From contig NZ_MDHA01000025.1 in assembly GCF_001705665.1 (NCBI RefSeq), forward strand, positions 124,001-188,000: 64,000 bases of DNA, read 5' to 3'. The position numbers and the translations under genes were made by a program. The notes beneath the pieces were generated by a model. The model was given only the letters and a program-made list of their open reading frames with translations, was not told where the DNA came from and did no database searches. This stretch comes from Thioclava sp. SK-1 (GTDB taxonomy: Bacteria; Pseudomonadota; Alphaproteobacteria; Rhodobacterales; Rhodobacteraceae). This document shows, piece after piece, positions 56,314 to 64,000 of the stretch (its first letter is position 1; every line of letters starts with the position of its first letter).

Positions 56314-56327
56314 TGACTGAAGAGTCA
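56314..56327. promoter_or_regulatory. Inverted repeat upstream of MerR regulator 1
   Basis: TGACT-GAAG-AGTCA, 41 bases before the regulator start, in the gap shared with the divergent thioesterase operon. Likely operator. Confidence 0.5.
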
Positions 56328-56367
56328 GGTTGCGACAGGCCGCTTTGCGCGTTAGTTTCACCGGGCA

Positions 56368-56778
56368 ATGGAAAACGATATGACAGATACGCTGAGTTTC
56401 AAGGAAATGTGCGCACGTTTCGACGTGACCCCGCGCACCCTGCGCTATTATGAATATATCGAACTTCTGTCGCCCCAAAAGGAGGGCCGCAGCCGTTTTT
56501 ACGGCCCTCGGGAAGTTGCCCGCCTGACCCTGATTTTACGGGGTAAGCGGTTTGGCTTCAGCCTGGAAGAAATCCGGCAATGGCTGCTGATGTATGATCG
56601 CCAAGGAACGGACGAACAGATGCGTACCTTGGTCAAGATGTCCGACCGCCAAATCAGCGTTTTGCAAGAACAACGCAATGAGCTGGATCAGGCCATCGAA
56701 GATCTGAAGAACCTGCGCGATGAGGTCGCCGCCAAAGGAACAGACACCGCCCAGTCGGCATCAATTTATAACGAGTAA
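56368..56778 (+). CDS. MerR-family transcriptional regulator 1
   Basis: 136 residues (or 132 from ATG 56380). Winged-helix start SFKEMCARFDVTPRTLRYYE, RSRFYGPREVARLTLILRGKRFGFSLEEIRQWL, then a coiled-coil dimer helix (85-125). No metal-binding Cys pattern, so not a metal sensor. LiuR-like MerR proteins regulate acyl-CoA and leucine degradation in proteobacteria, which fits the adjacent beta-oxidation genes. Paralogue of the next regulator. Confidence 0.88.
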   Translation: MENDMTDTLSFKEMCARFDVTPRTLRYYEYIELLSPQKEGRSRFYGPREVARLTLILRGKRFGFSLEEIRQWLLMYDRQGTDEQMRTLVKMSDRQISVLQEQRNELDQAIEDLKNLRDEVAAKGTDTAQSASIYNE

Positions 56779-56856
56779 GGCCGTTTTATTGGCCTGATTG
56801 TTGCGTTCATCCTCCCGGCGCAGCAAAAGAATTTTTTTCCAGACGTTCTTTCAGCC

Positions 56857-56910
56857 CTGACATCACGTCAGTCCTTTTTGTGACGTCACGTTTCGCTGAC
56901 GTTCACGTCA
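56857..56910. promoter_or_regulatory. Three TGAC-GTCA palindromes upstream of MerR regulator 2
   Basis: CTGAC-ATCAC-GTCAG (56857-56871), GTGACGTCAC (56880-56889, perfect), TGACGT-TC-ACGTCA (56897-56910). All share the TGAC/GTCA half-sites. Probable multi-site operator; CTGACG and TAGTGT, 19 bases apart, could be the promoter hexamers. Confidence 0.65.
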
Positions 56911-56988
56911 ACCACCATTGTAGTGTGAAGACGGAAATCGAATCTGTCGCGCTTCACGCTCAAAAAGGAAAAATGCGAGAGGCCGCGA

Positions 56989-57387
56989 ATGGAAAATGAA
57001 GTAATGACGATCCGCGAAATGTGCGATGCGTTTGCCGTAACGCCGCGCACCCTGCGGTTCTATGAAAGCAAGGAGCTGCTGTTTCCGATCCGGGAAGGAC
57101 AGAAACGCCTGTTCACCCGTCGTGACCGTGCCCGGTTAAAGCTTATTCTACGCGGTAAGCGTTTTGGCTTTAGCTTGGAAGACATCCGCCAACTTCTTGA
57201 TCTGTATTCGATCGGGGACCAGCAGGTGACTCAATTGCGTGAGACCCTCAAACTGGCCCGTGAACGCCAGGCCGAGATGGAAGCGCAACGCGATGAATTG
57301 GGGGCGGCAATTGCCGAGCTGCGAGAGCAGATTGACATGGGAGAGCAGGCGCTCGCAAAGAAGTCGCGCGAGGTGTCTGCTGCCTAA
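56989..57387 (+). CDS. MerR-family transcriptional regulator 2
   Basis: 132 residues. TIREMCDAFAVTPRTLRFYESKELL, RKRLF-like LFTRRDRARLKLILRGKRFGFSLEDIRQLLDLY and a coiled-coil tail. Very similar to regulator 1 across the DNA-binding domain, but with different residues in the wing (EGQKRLFTRRD versus EGRSRFYGPRE). Directly precedes the acyl-CoA dehydrogenase by 15 bases, so it is probably autoregulated and co-transcribed with it. Confidence 0.9.
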   Translation: MENEVMTIREMCDAFAVTPRTLRFYESKELLFPIREGQKRLFTRRDRARLKLILRGKRFGFSLEDIRQLLDLYSIGDQQVTQLRETLKLARERQAEMEAQRDELGAAIAELREQIDMGEQALAKKSREVSAA

Positions 57388-57402
57388 CTAAGGGAGTGAG
57401 AC

Positions 57403-59172
57403 ATGCCGACTTTCAAAGCCAATACCAAAGACATGCAATTCATCTTGCATGATATGTTGAACATATCGGCTTCGGGCCTGCCCGGACATGACGAGATGGA
57501 ACGTGACTTCACCGGGGCCGTTCTGGAGGCTGCTGCGAGAGTCGCGGAGGATGTGCTGGCGCCGCTGAATGTGGTTGGGGATCAAGAGGGCTGCGTGCTG
57601 GACAATGGCGTCGTGCGCACGCCCAAAGGGTTCGATGCGGCTTTTGCAGCGATGAAAGACGGCGGTTGGACTGCGCTGGACTGTGATGTTGAACACGGCG
57701 GACAGGGCATGCCCTTTGCGCTGTATTCTGCGGTGAATGAGATTTTCGTATCGGCCAATATGGCGTTTAATATGTATCAGGGGCTAACCCATGGTGCCTA
57801 TTCCGCCATCAATGCCCACGGCAATGAGGATCAAAAGTCCAAATGGCTGCCCAAGCTGGCGTCCTGTGATTGGACCGGCACCATGAACCTGACCGAGCCG
57901 CATTGCGGCACAGATCTGGGTCTGTTGCGCACCAAAGCAGAGCCGCAAGCGGATGGTAGCTATAAGATCACCGGGCAAAAGATCTTTATTTCCGCCGGTG
58001 ATCACGATCTGGCTGAAAATATCGTCCATCTGGTGCTGGCCAAGGCACCGGGCGGTGGCGAAGGCACCAAAGGGATTTCCCTGTTTATCGTGCCAAAGGT
58101 CATGGTCAATGACGATGGCAGCCTGGGCGCACGCAATGCTGTCAGTGTTGGAAATATCGAAGAAAAGATGGGGATCCACGGCAATTCCACCTGCGTGATG
58201 AATTACGATGGGGCGACTGGCTGGCTGCTGGGGGATCTGCATAAAGGCATGCGTGCGATGTTCACGATGATGAACGAAGCGCGATTGGGCGTCGGGTTGC
58301 AGGGCTATGCCGTGGCCGAGGCCGCATATCAAAATGCCTTGGCCTATGCCAAGGATCGCCGTCAGGGGCGTGCGGTCACTGGCGCCGCAGAACCATCCGA
58401 ACCCGCCGATCCGTTGATCGTGCATCCCGACATTCGTCGCAACCTTATGGATCAGAAAAGCTTTGTCGAAGCCGCGCGAGCCTTCACCATCTGGGGCGCG
58501 CATCTGATAGATCTGGGCCATGCGGGCGACAAGCAGGCGCATGCGCTCGTGTCGCTTTTGACCCCGGTGATCAAAGGCTTCCTGACCGATCAGGGTTTCC
58601 AAAGCGCGGTGCAGGCACAGCAGGTCTTTGGCGGACACGGCTATATCGAAGAATGGGGCATGTCACAATTCGTGCGCGATGCGCGGATCGCCATGATCTA
58701 CGAAGGGGCGAATGGGGTTCAGGCCCTGGATCTGGTTGGGCGCAAGCTGGCCGCTGATGGTGGCAAACCGATCATGGCCTTCTTTGACCTGATCAAAACA
58801 GAGTGCAAGTTGCATGACGATGCGCGTATGGCACCGTTCACCGATGCGCTAAAGGCGGCCTCCAAACAGCTGCAATCCGCTGCGATGTTTTTCATGGAAA
58901 ACGGCATGAAAACACCCAATGCCGCACTGTCTGGCAGCTATGACTTCATGCATATGATGGGACATGTGTGTCTGGGCTTGATGTGGACCAGAATGGCAGC
59001 GTCAGCGATTTCGGCCTTGGATGCGGGCGAAGGTGACGCGCAATATCTGGACGCCAAGTTGGCTACTGGCCGCTATTATATGGCGCGGCAGATGCCTGCT
59101 TGCGCCATGCATTTAGCCCGGATTGAAAGTGGCGCAGAGCCAGTTATGGATCTGCCCGCAGATCAATTTTAA
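57403..59172 (+). CDS. Acyl-CoA dehydrogenase (FadE/DmdC-type, ~590 residues)
   Basis: 589 residues. N-terminal extension with [10 protein letters not shown], then the classical ACAD domains: [19 protein letters not shown] (FAD site), [59 protein letters not shown] (FAD/catalytic Glu region) and a C-terminal extra helical domain. The DmdC branch oxidises 3-methylmercaptopropionyl-CoA, and sequence alone cannot separate that from fatty acyl-CoA. AAGGGAG upstream. In a locus with thiolase and fadB, so fatty acyl-CoA is more likely. Confidence 0.9.
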   Translation: MPTFKANTKDMQFILHDMLNISASGLPGHDEMERDFTGAVLEAAARVAEDVLAPLNVVGDQEGCVLDNGVVRTPKGFDAAFAAMKDGGWTALDCDVEHGGQGMPFALYSAVNEIFVSANMAFNMYQGLTHGAYSAINAHGNEDQKSKWLPKLASCDWTGTMNLTEPHCGTDLGLLRTKAEPQADGSYKITGQKIFISAGDHDLAENIVHLVLAKAPGGGEGTKGISLFIVPKVMVNDDGSLGARNAVSVGNIEEKMGIHGNSTCVMNYDGATGWLLGDLHKGMRAMFTMMNEARLGVGLQGYAVAEAAYQNALAYAKDRRQGRAVTGAAEPSEPADPLIVHPDIRRNLMDQKSFVEAARAFTIWGAHLIDLGHAGDKQAHALVSLLTPVIKGFLTDQGFQSAVQAQQVFGGHGYIEEWGMSQFVRDARIAMIYEGANGVQALDLVGRKLAADGGKPIMAFFDLIKTECKLHDDARMAPFTDALKAASKQLQSAAMFFMENGMKTPNAALSGSYDFMHMMGHVCLGLMWTRMAASAISALDAGEGDAQYLDAKLATGRYYMARQMPACAMHLARIESGAEPVMDLPADQF

Positions 59173-59300
59173 TACCGGCCCCTACGGGCCACATGCGATT
59201 GCCACAAGCCGCATTACGACGGCTTGTGGTGTCACCACATAGCGCAGCATGGATGGCGGGACCCGCACAGGCAGATCCATCACCGCGCCCCTAAACCATT

Positions 59301-59468
59301 TTATTTGGCAGAGGCCGCACCCACTGTGCCGCCCACAACCGCGCCGACCGGGCCTGCCACAAGCGCACCGCCCAGACCGCCTGTCGCTGCCCGTTCCGTC
59401 GCATTGTGGCCACAGGCGGACAGTGTAAGAACGCTCGCTGCAATCATTGCTAAGCTCATGATTTTCAT
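59301..59468 (-). CDS. Small glycine-zipper lipoprotein
   Basis: 55 residues, MKIMSLAMIAASVLTLSACG then HNATERAATGGLGGALVAGP and VGAVVGGTVGAASAK. Lipobox LSAC; two Gly-rich helices that could insert in a membrane (glycine zipper, entericidin/OmpA-like). AGGAATG precedes the ATG on the minus strand. Convergent with the acyl-CoA dehydrogenase, divergent from the next gene. Function unknown. Confidence 0.75.
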   Translation of the reverse strand: MKIMSLAMIAASVLTLSACGHNATERAATGGLGGALVAGPVGAVVGGTVGAASAK

Positions 59469-59600
59469 TCCTCAAACCTTCCACGTTCAATTTAAAGGTT
59501 AGACGCCTGATCAGGTGCTTGGTTCCATCACACAATTGTGCGCACATGCGCCGCGCCGCCCATGCCCGGTTCAAATTCTTGCCACAATAGCTGGATATTG

Positions 59601-59837
59601 ATGCCCAAAGCCGAAAGTGAGCAGATGCCTGAACGCCTTAAATTGACCCGAAAATTCCCCGCCGCGATGACCAACAAAGCCTATCGTCGACTGGGTCAAT
59701 TCGCAGCTGAAGCCGAGATCACGCCGGATGAGGCGCTGACATTTTTATTTGAAAACTTTGGCTCCGTGACAAAGTCAGACAATCTTAGCCACCGTTTGCG
59801 CTTGTTCAAAGCAGAGCTTGCCGACCGCAAACGTTGA
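59601..59837 (+). CDS. Small hypothetical protein
   Basis: 78 residues (70 from ATG 59625). MPERLKLTRKFPAAMTNKAYRRLGQFAAEA then ITPDEALTFLFENFGSV: basic N-terminus and an alpha-helical body, with some likeness to small helix-turn or ribbon-type DNA-binding proteins but no clear family. Followed by a long hairpin (59849-59882). Confidence 0.55.
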   Translation: MPKAESEQMPERLKLTRKFPAAMTNKAYRRLGQFAAEAEITPDEALTFLFENFGSVTKSDNLSHRLRLFKAELADRKR

Positions 59838-59848
59838 CCGCTTAGTCG

Positions 59849-59882
59849 CGCCGCCACGTCACGCCCATGTGACGTTGCGGCG
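59849..59882. terminator. Long hairpin after the small hypothetical gene
   Basis: 14-bp arms (one mismatch), CGCCGCCACGTCAC and GTGACGTTGCGGCG, six-base loop. Weak T content after. It contains ACGTCAC/GTGACGT half-sites like those upstream of the MerR genes, so it might also be an operator for the following operon. Confidence 0.5.
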
Positions 59883-59974
59883 AATAGGCTTGCCTCCCCT
59901 TACCTGCGGGTCAATCATCCGCAAATATAGTCACACGCCGCCCGCAATCGGGACGGACAGGGGGAGAGAGCCAG

Positions 59975-60595
59975 ATGGTTGCACAACTCTATTGTTTTGG
60001 GGAAAGCGGTAATGCCTATAAGGCAGCGCTGACAATGACATTGGCCGGGTTTGAATGGAGCCCCGTCTATGTCGATTTCTTCAATGGCGAAACCCGAACA
60101 CCGGAATTTCGCGCCATCAATCCGATGGGCGAATGCCCCGTGTTGGTTGATCAGGGCCAGACATTGACCCAATCAGGCATGATCCAACTGCATGTGGCCG
60201 AGGCCACGGGAAAATTCACCCCCACGCCCGAGGTCATGCGCTGGCTGTTTTGGGACAACCATAAGGGCAGCTCGCAATTTGGGGCCCTACGCTTCATGAT
60301 GAATTTCTTGCCCGAAGACAAACGCCCGCAAGAGGCGATTGGATGGCTATCGGGCCGGGTTCAGGCCGCACTGACCACATTGAATGATCATTTGGCGGGG
60401 CGTGACTGGATTGCGGGTGATGGCCCCAGCTTGGCCGATTTTGCCTGCTGCGCCTATCTCTATTACCCTGAACCATTTGGCTATAGCGCCACAACATTTC
60501 CGAATATCGCCGCGTGGTTGGACCAGATTAGCGCCATACCAGGTTGGAAACACCCCTATGACATGATGCCCGGAAGCCCTGCAGACCGCGCCTGA
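59975..60595 (+). CDS. Glutathione S-transferase family protein
   Basis: 206 residues. Thioredoxin-like N-domain (VAQLYCFGESGNAYKAALTM; NPMGECPVLVDQGQTLTQSGMI with the cis-Pro and glutathione-binding Ser) and a helical C-domain (WIAGDGPSLADFACCAYLYY). GGGGGAGAG upstream. Upstream of the thiolase by 37 bases, probably one operon; it may detoxify lipid-derived electrophiles. Confidence 0.88.
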   Translation: MVAQLYCFGESGNAYKAALTMTLAGFEWSPVYVDFFNGETRTPEFRAINPMGECPVLVDQGQTLTQSGMIQLHVAEATGKFTPTPEVMRWLFWDNHKGSSQFGALRFMMNFLPEDKRPQEAIGWLSGRVQAALTTLNDHLAGRDWIAGDGPSLADFACCAYLYYPEPFGYSATTFPNIAAWLDQISAIPGWKHPYDMMPGSPADRA

Positions 60596-60632
60596 ACCGC
60601 GCCCATGCATTCCGGTTGGAGGAGGACCGAAG

Positions 60633-61844
60633 ATGACCGAAGCCTATATCTATGATGCTTGCCGCACCCCGCGCGGCAAAGGCCGCAAAAACGGCGCGCT
60701 GCATGAGGTAACATCGCTGGCGCTATCGGCGCGGATATTGAACGCGGTTGCAGCGCGCAATGGCCTGACGGGCCACGCGGTAGAGGACGTAATCTGGGGC
60801 AATGTCACGCAGGTTGGGGAACAGGGTGGATGCCTGGCCCGCTCTGCCGTGCTGGCATCTGATCTGGACGAATCCATTCCGGGCCTGTCTATCAACCGCT
60901 TTTGCGCCTCCGGTATGGAGGCGGTGAATTTGGCGGCCAATCAGGTGCGTGGTGGTGCAGGTCAGGCCTATATCGCTGGCGGGGTCGAAATGATGGGCCG
61001 GGTTGCAATGGGATCCGACGGGGCGGCAATTGCGGTAGATCCCAGCCTTGCGATGAACAGCTATTTCGTGCCACAGGGCATCTCTGCTGACATTATTGCA
61101 ACCGAATACGGCTTTAGCCGCGAGGATTGCGACGCGTTGGCAGCACTTTCACAACAACGCGCGGCGCAGGCTTGGGCGGACAATCGCTTTGCGAAATCCA
61201 TCGTCCCGGTGACCGATCAAAACGGGCTGACGATTTTGGACCGTGATGAATATATGCGCCCGGACACAACAGCGCAGGCGCTGTCGGCGCTGAAAGCCAG
61301 CTTCAAGGATATGGGGGAAACGATGCCCGGCTTTGATGCTGTGGCAAAGCTGAAATACCCGCATCTAGAGGTGGTGAACCATGTCCACCATGCCGGGAAC
61401 TCCTCTGGGATTGTGGATGGCGCAGCGGCAGTGTTGATTGGAAACAAGGAATTTGGCGAGGCACATGGGCTGAAACCGCGCGCGCGAATTCGCGCCACAT
61501 GTAAAATCGGCACGGACCCCACCATAATGCTGACAGGCCCTGTCCCGGCCACGCAAAAGATCCTACGCGACAGTGGCATGTCGATTTCAGACATCGACCT
61601 GTTTGAGGTTAACGAAGCCTTCGCGGCCGTGGTGTTGCGATTCATGCAGGCGTTTGATGTCGACGAAAGCCGTGTAAATGTGAATGGCGGCTCTATCGCG
61701 ATGGGCCACCCTTTGGGTGCCACGGGAGCGATAATCATCGGCACATTGCTTGATGAACTGGAACGGCGCGACCTGACCACGGGCCTTGCGACGCTATGCA
61801 TCGCCTCGGGCATGGGTGCCGCCACAATCATCGAACGCGTGTGA
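60633..61844 (+). CDS. fadA: Acetyl-CoA C-acyltransferase (3-ketoacyl-CoA thiolase)
   Basis: 403 residues. Nucleophile C91 in INRFCASGMEAV, catalytic His in GGSIAMGHPLGATGA and Cys in LCIASGMGAATII. Last step of beta-oxidation. GGAGGAGG upstream. Followed by the multifunctional fadB-type gene. Confidence 0.94.
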   Translation: MTEAYIYDACRTPRGKGRKNGALHEVTSLALSARILNAVAARNGLTGHAVEDVIWGNVTQVGEQGGCLARSAVLASDLDESIPGLSINRFCASGMEAVNLAANQVRGGAGQAYIAGGVEMMGRVAMGSDGAAIAVDPSLAMNSYFVPQGISADIIATEYGFSREDCDALAALSQQRAAQAWADNRFAKSIVPVTDQNGLTILDRDEYMRPDTTAQALSALKASFKDMGETMPGFDAVAKLKYPHLEVVNHVHHAGNSSGIVDGAAAVLIGNKEFGEAHGLKPRARIRATCKIGTDPTIMLTGPVPATQKILRDSGMSISDIDLFEVNEAFAAVVLRFMQAFDVDESRVNVNGGSIAMGHPLGATGAIIIGTLLDELERRDLTTGLATLCIASGMGAATIIERV

Positions 61845-61982
61845 GGCCGGGCATGGATCTGATCAACGCAATACCGAACCGCTGCACCGCTTCAAAACGC
61901 AATCAGAACGTGCATTTTGTGAACGGCTACAGCCGTTCCACGCATATGGACGGGCAAGCAGATCTGCCCGAGGGAGGAAAAA

Positions 61983-64000
61983 ATGGCTGATTTTACCTAT
62001 GAACTCGGTGCCGATGGCGTGGGTGTGATTACCTGGGATGTCCCGGATAAATCCATGAATGTGCTAAGCTTAGAAGGGCTTTCGGTGCTTGATGGGTTGA
62101 TCGATCAGGCGCTTGCGGACGCGGCATGCAAAGGCGTCATCTTGACCTCTGGCAAAGAGGATTTTGCGGCCGGGATGGATTTGAATGTTTTGGCCGGGAT
62201 GCAAGCCCAGGGCGCGCAAGGTGTCTTTGACGGTATCATGGCAATGCATCATCTGATGCGCAAAATTGAACGCGCCGGAATGGATCCTAAAACCCTGAAA
62301 GGTGGGAAGCCGATTGTGGCGGTTCTGCCGGGCACGGCCTTGGGCATCGGGCTGGAAATTCCGCTGTCATGTCACCGGATTTTCAGCGCCGATAACCCTA
62401 AGGCCAAGATCGGCCTGCCTGAAATCATGATTGGCATCTTCCCCGGCGCAGGTGGCACCACACGGATGTCGCGCAAACTGGGCGCGATGGCTGCTGCGCC
62501 ATATTTGCTGGAAGGCAAACTGTCCAACCCAAAGGCCGCAAAAACAGGCGGTTTAATTGATGAGGTCAGCGCCGATCCAATGCAAGCCGCACGTGACTGG
62601 GTCTTGCAAGCCAAAGATAGCGATCTGGTAAAACCCTGGGATGCCAAGGGTTATAAAATGCCTGGCGGCGCGCCTTATCATCCTGCGGGGTTCATGACCT
62701 TTGTCGGCGCCAGCGCGATGATCAACGGCAAAACACAAGGCGTGTATCCGGCCGCGAAGGCGCTGTTATCCTCGGTCTATGAAGGGGCGCTGGTGCCCTT
62801 TGACCAAGCCCTAAAAATTGAAGCGCGCTGGTTTACCTCGGTTTTGATGAACCCGTCTTCCTCGGCGATGATCCGGTCGTTATTCTTGAACAAAACCGCA
62901 TTGGAAAAAGGTGCCAACCGCCCCGATGTGCCAAGCCAAACCGTACGCAAGCTTGGGGTTTTGGGCGCGGGGATGATGGGCGCAGGAATTGCGCTGTCAT
63001 CAGCCATGGCTGGCATTGAGGTGATATTGATTGATGCCGATCAAACGGCAGCAGAGCGCGGAAAATCCTATAGTGCGGCCTATCTGGATAAGGGGATCAA
63101 GCGGCGCAAGACAACACCCGAAAAGAAGGCCGCCGTTCTGGATCTGATCACCGCGACCACAGACTATGCCGCGCTGCACGATTGCGATCTGGTGATCGAA
63201 GCGGTGTTTGAAGATCCCAAGGTAAAGGCAGAGGTCACCGCCCGCGCCGAAGCGGCGATGCCCAAAGATGCGATTTTCGCAACCAATACATCCACTTTGC
63301 CGATCACAATGTTGGCCAAAGCCGCGACCAGCCCCACGCGGTTCATCGGGATCCATTTCTTCTCTCCGGTGGAGAAAATGAACCTGGTCGAGATCATCAA
63401 AGGTGCCGAAACCGGTGAGGTCGCGGTGGCCAAAGCGTTGGATTTCGTGCGCCAGATCCGCAAAACACCGATTGTCGTCAATGATGCACGCTTCTTCTAT
63501 GCCAATCGCTGCATCATTCCCTATCTGAATGAGGGGATGCGGATGGTGTCCGAAGGGGTTGCCCCGGCATTGGTTGAAAACGCGGCGAAAATGGTTGGCA
63601 TGCCGTTGGGCCCCTTGCAACTGGTAGATGAGACCTCGATCGAGCTGGGCGTAAAAATTGCCAAGGCGACAAAAGCGGCGATGGGCGATGCCTATCCCGA
63701 CAGTGCCGTCGATGAGGTCCTGTTCTGGATGGCCGATCAGGGGCGTTTGGGCCGCAAAGCAAAGGCAGGCTTCTACAGCTATGATGATGCGGGCAAACGC
63801 ACATTGCTGTGGGATGGGCTGACACAGCACTACACGCCTGGCGCACAGCCCAGCGTCGAGACAGTACAACATCGCCTGCTGATGGCGCAGGTGCTAGAGG
63901 CGGTTCGCGCCTTTGAGGCTGGCGTTTTGACCGATATCCGCGAAGGCGATGTCGGCGCGATCCTAGGCTGGGGGTTTGCCCCATGGTCGGGCGGCCCGTT
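61983..64000 (+). CDS. fadB: 3-hydroxyacyl-CoA dehydrogenase/enoyl-CoA hydratase (FadB/FadJ type), 3'-truncated
   Basis: 672 residues visible; no stop before the window end. Residues 1-190 enoyl-CoA hydratase fold (GKEDFAAGMDLNVLAG, VLPGTALGIGLEIPL, GLPEIMIGIFPGAGGTTR); about 318-500 NAD-binding HCDH domain (VRKLGVLGAGMMGAGIALSS, VFEDPKVKAEV, IGIHFFSPVEKMNLVEII) and then the HCDH C-domain (PLGPLQLVDETSIELG). Catalyses hydration and oxidation of enoyl-CoA. GAGGGAGG lies before ATG 61983. The 139-base gap after fadA holds a GAACGGC / GCCGTTC hairpin. Confidence 0.94.
   Translation, partial: MADFTYELGADGVGVITWDVPDKSMNVLSLEGLSVLDGLIDQALADAACKGVILTSGKEDFAAGMDLNVLAGMQAQGAQGVFDGIMAMHHLMRKIERAGMDPKTLKGGKPIVAVLPGTALGIGLEIPLSCHRIFSADNPKAKIGLPEIMIGIFPGAGGTTRMSRKLGAMAAAPYLLEGKLSNPKAAKTGGLIDEVSADPMQAARDWVLQAKDSDLVKPWDAKGYKMPGGAPYHPAGFMTFVGASAMINGKTQGVYPAAKALLSSVYEGALVPFDQALKIEARWFTSVLMNPSSSAMIRSLFLNKTALEKGANRPDVPSQTVRKLGVLGAGMMGAGIALSSAMAGIEVILIDADQTAAERGKSYSAAYLDKGIKRRKTTPEKKAAVLDLITATTDYAALHDCDLVIEAVFEDPKVKAEVTARAEAAMPKDAIFATNTSTLPITMLAKAATSPTRFIGIHFFSPVEKMNLVEIIKGAETGEVAVAKALDFVRQIRKTPIVVNDARFFYANRCIIPYLNEGMRMVSEGVAPALVENAAKMVGMPLGPLQLVDETSIELGVKIAKATKAAMGDAYPDSAVDEVLFWMADQGRLGRKAKAGFYSYDDAGKRTLLWDGLTQHYTPGAQPSVETVQHRLLMAQVLEAVRAFEAGVLTDIREGDVGAILGWGFAPWSGGP

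Overview
The window is a chromosomal segment from an alphaproteobacterium, most likely a Rhodobacteraceae/Roseobacter-group member. The inference rests on gene content and order typical of that group (RNase E/G-yacG-tRNA-Phe, murA-DUF2948-hisD, an imelysin/IrpA iron cluster, rbfA-truB-rpsO-pnp), moderately high GC, Rhodobacteraceae-type proteins (DUF2927 lipoprotein, DUF1513, DmdC/FadE-like acyl-CoA dehydrogenase) and a recurrent intergenic element. No plasmid, prophage or CRISPR signature was seen. Both ends cut genes: an RNase E/G gene enters from the left, and a fadB-type gene (61983 onward) runs off the right end.

Layout. 1-6.9 kb: RNase E/G, yacG, tRNA-Phe, a graveyard of IS3- and IS110-type transposase fragments, tRNA-Thr, then a small basic protein-murA-DUF2948-hisD and a secreted beta-barrel-like protein. 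6.9-11.9 kb (minus): irpA imelysin, di-haem DUF1111 oxidoreductase, second imelysin and DUF1513 protein, a periplasmic iron-acquisition set. 12-20 kb: rpmG, a TerB/DUF533 protein, RNase P RNA, an AmpD-like amidase, a lipoprotein, gatCA, a metallo-beta-lactamase-fold hydrolase, tadA and a pseudouridine synthase with a repetitive basic tail. 20.1-26.5 kb: a tight six-gene operon (XpaC, TelA, DUF2927 lipoprotein, DUF4241-like protein, SPFH-GYF protein, double zinc-ribbon membrane protein) preceded by a 27-residue membrane peptide and a strong hairpin. This is the most system-like region.

26.5-47 kb: dtd, a candidate structured small RNA, KASIII-like ketoacyl synthase, csaA-proC, a YbjN protein, an intergenic region with three DnaA-box-like 9-mers, aldehyde dehydrogenase, a DUF2157 membrane protein, 1-Cys peroxiredoxin, two polysaccharide genes, then pnp-rpsO, a membrane-anchored RTX-repeat protein, DUF1643, truB-DUF2233-rbfA, dapB, a short-chain dehydrogenase and leuA with a leucine-rich leader peptide.

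47-64 kb: the cell-shape operon mreB-mreC-mreD-mrdA-rodA with a strong hairpin between mreB and mreC; ghrA; a MATE exporter with two hotdog thioesterases; then a fatty-acid beta-oxidation locus: two paralogous MerR regulators with TGACGT-type palindromes, a large acyl-CoA dehydrogenase, a glycine-zipper lipoprotein, a GST, a thiolase and the start of fadB. All calls come from reading the sequence; no database search was run.
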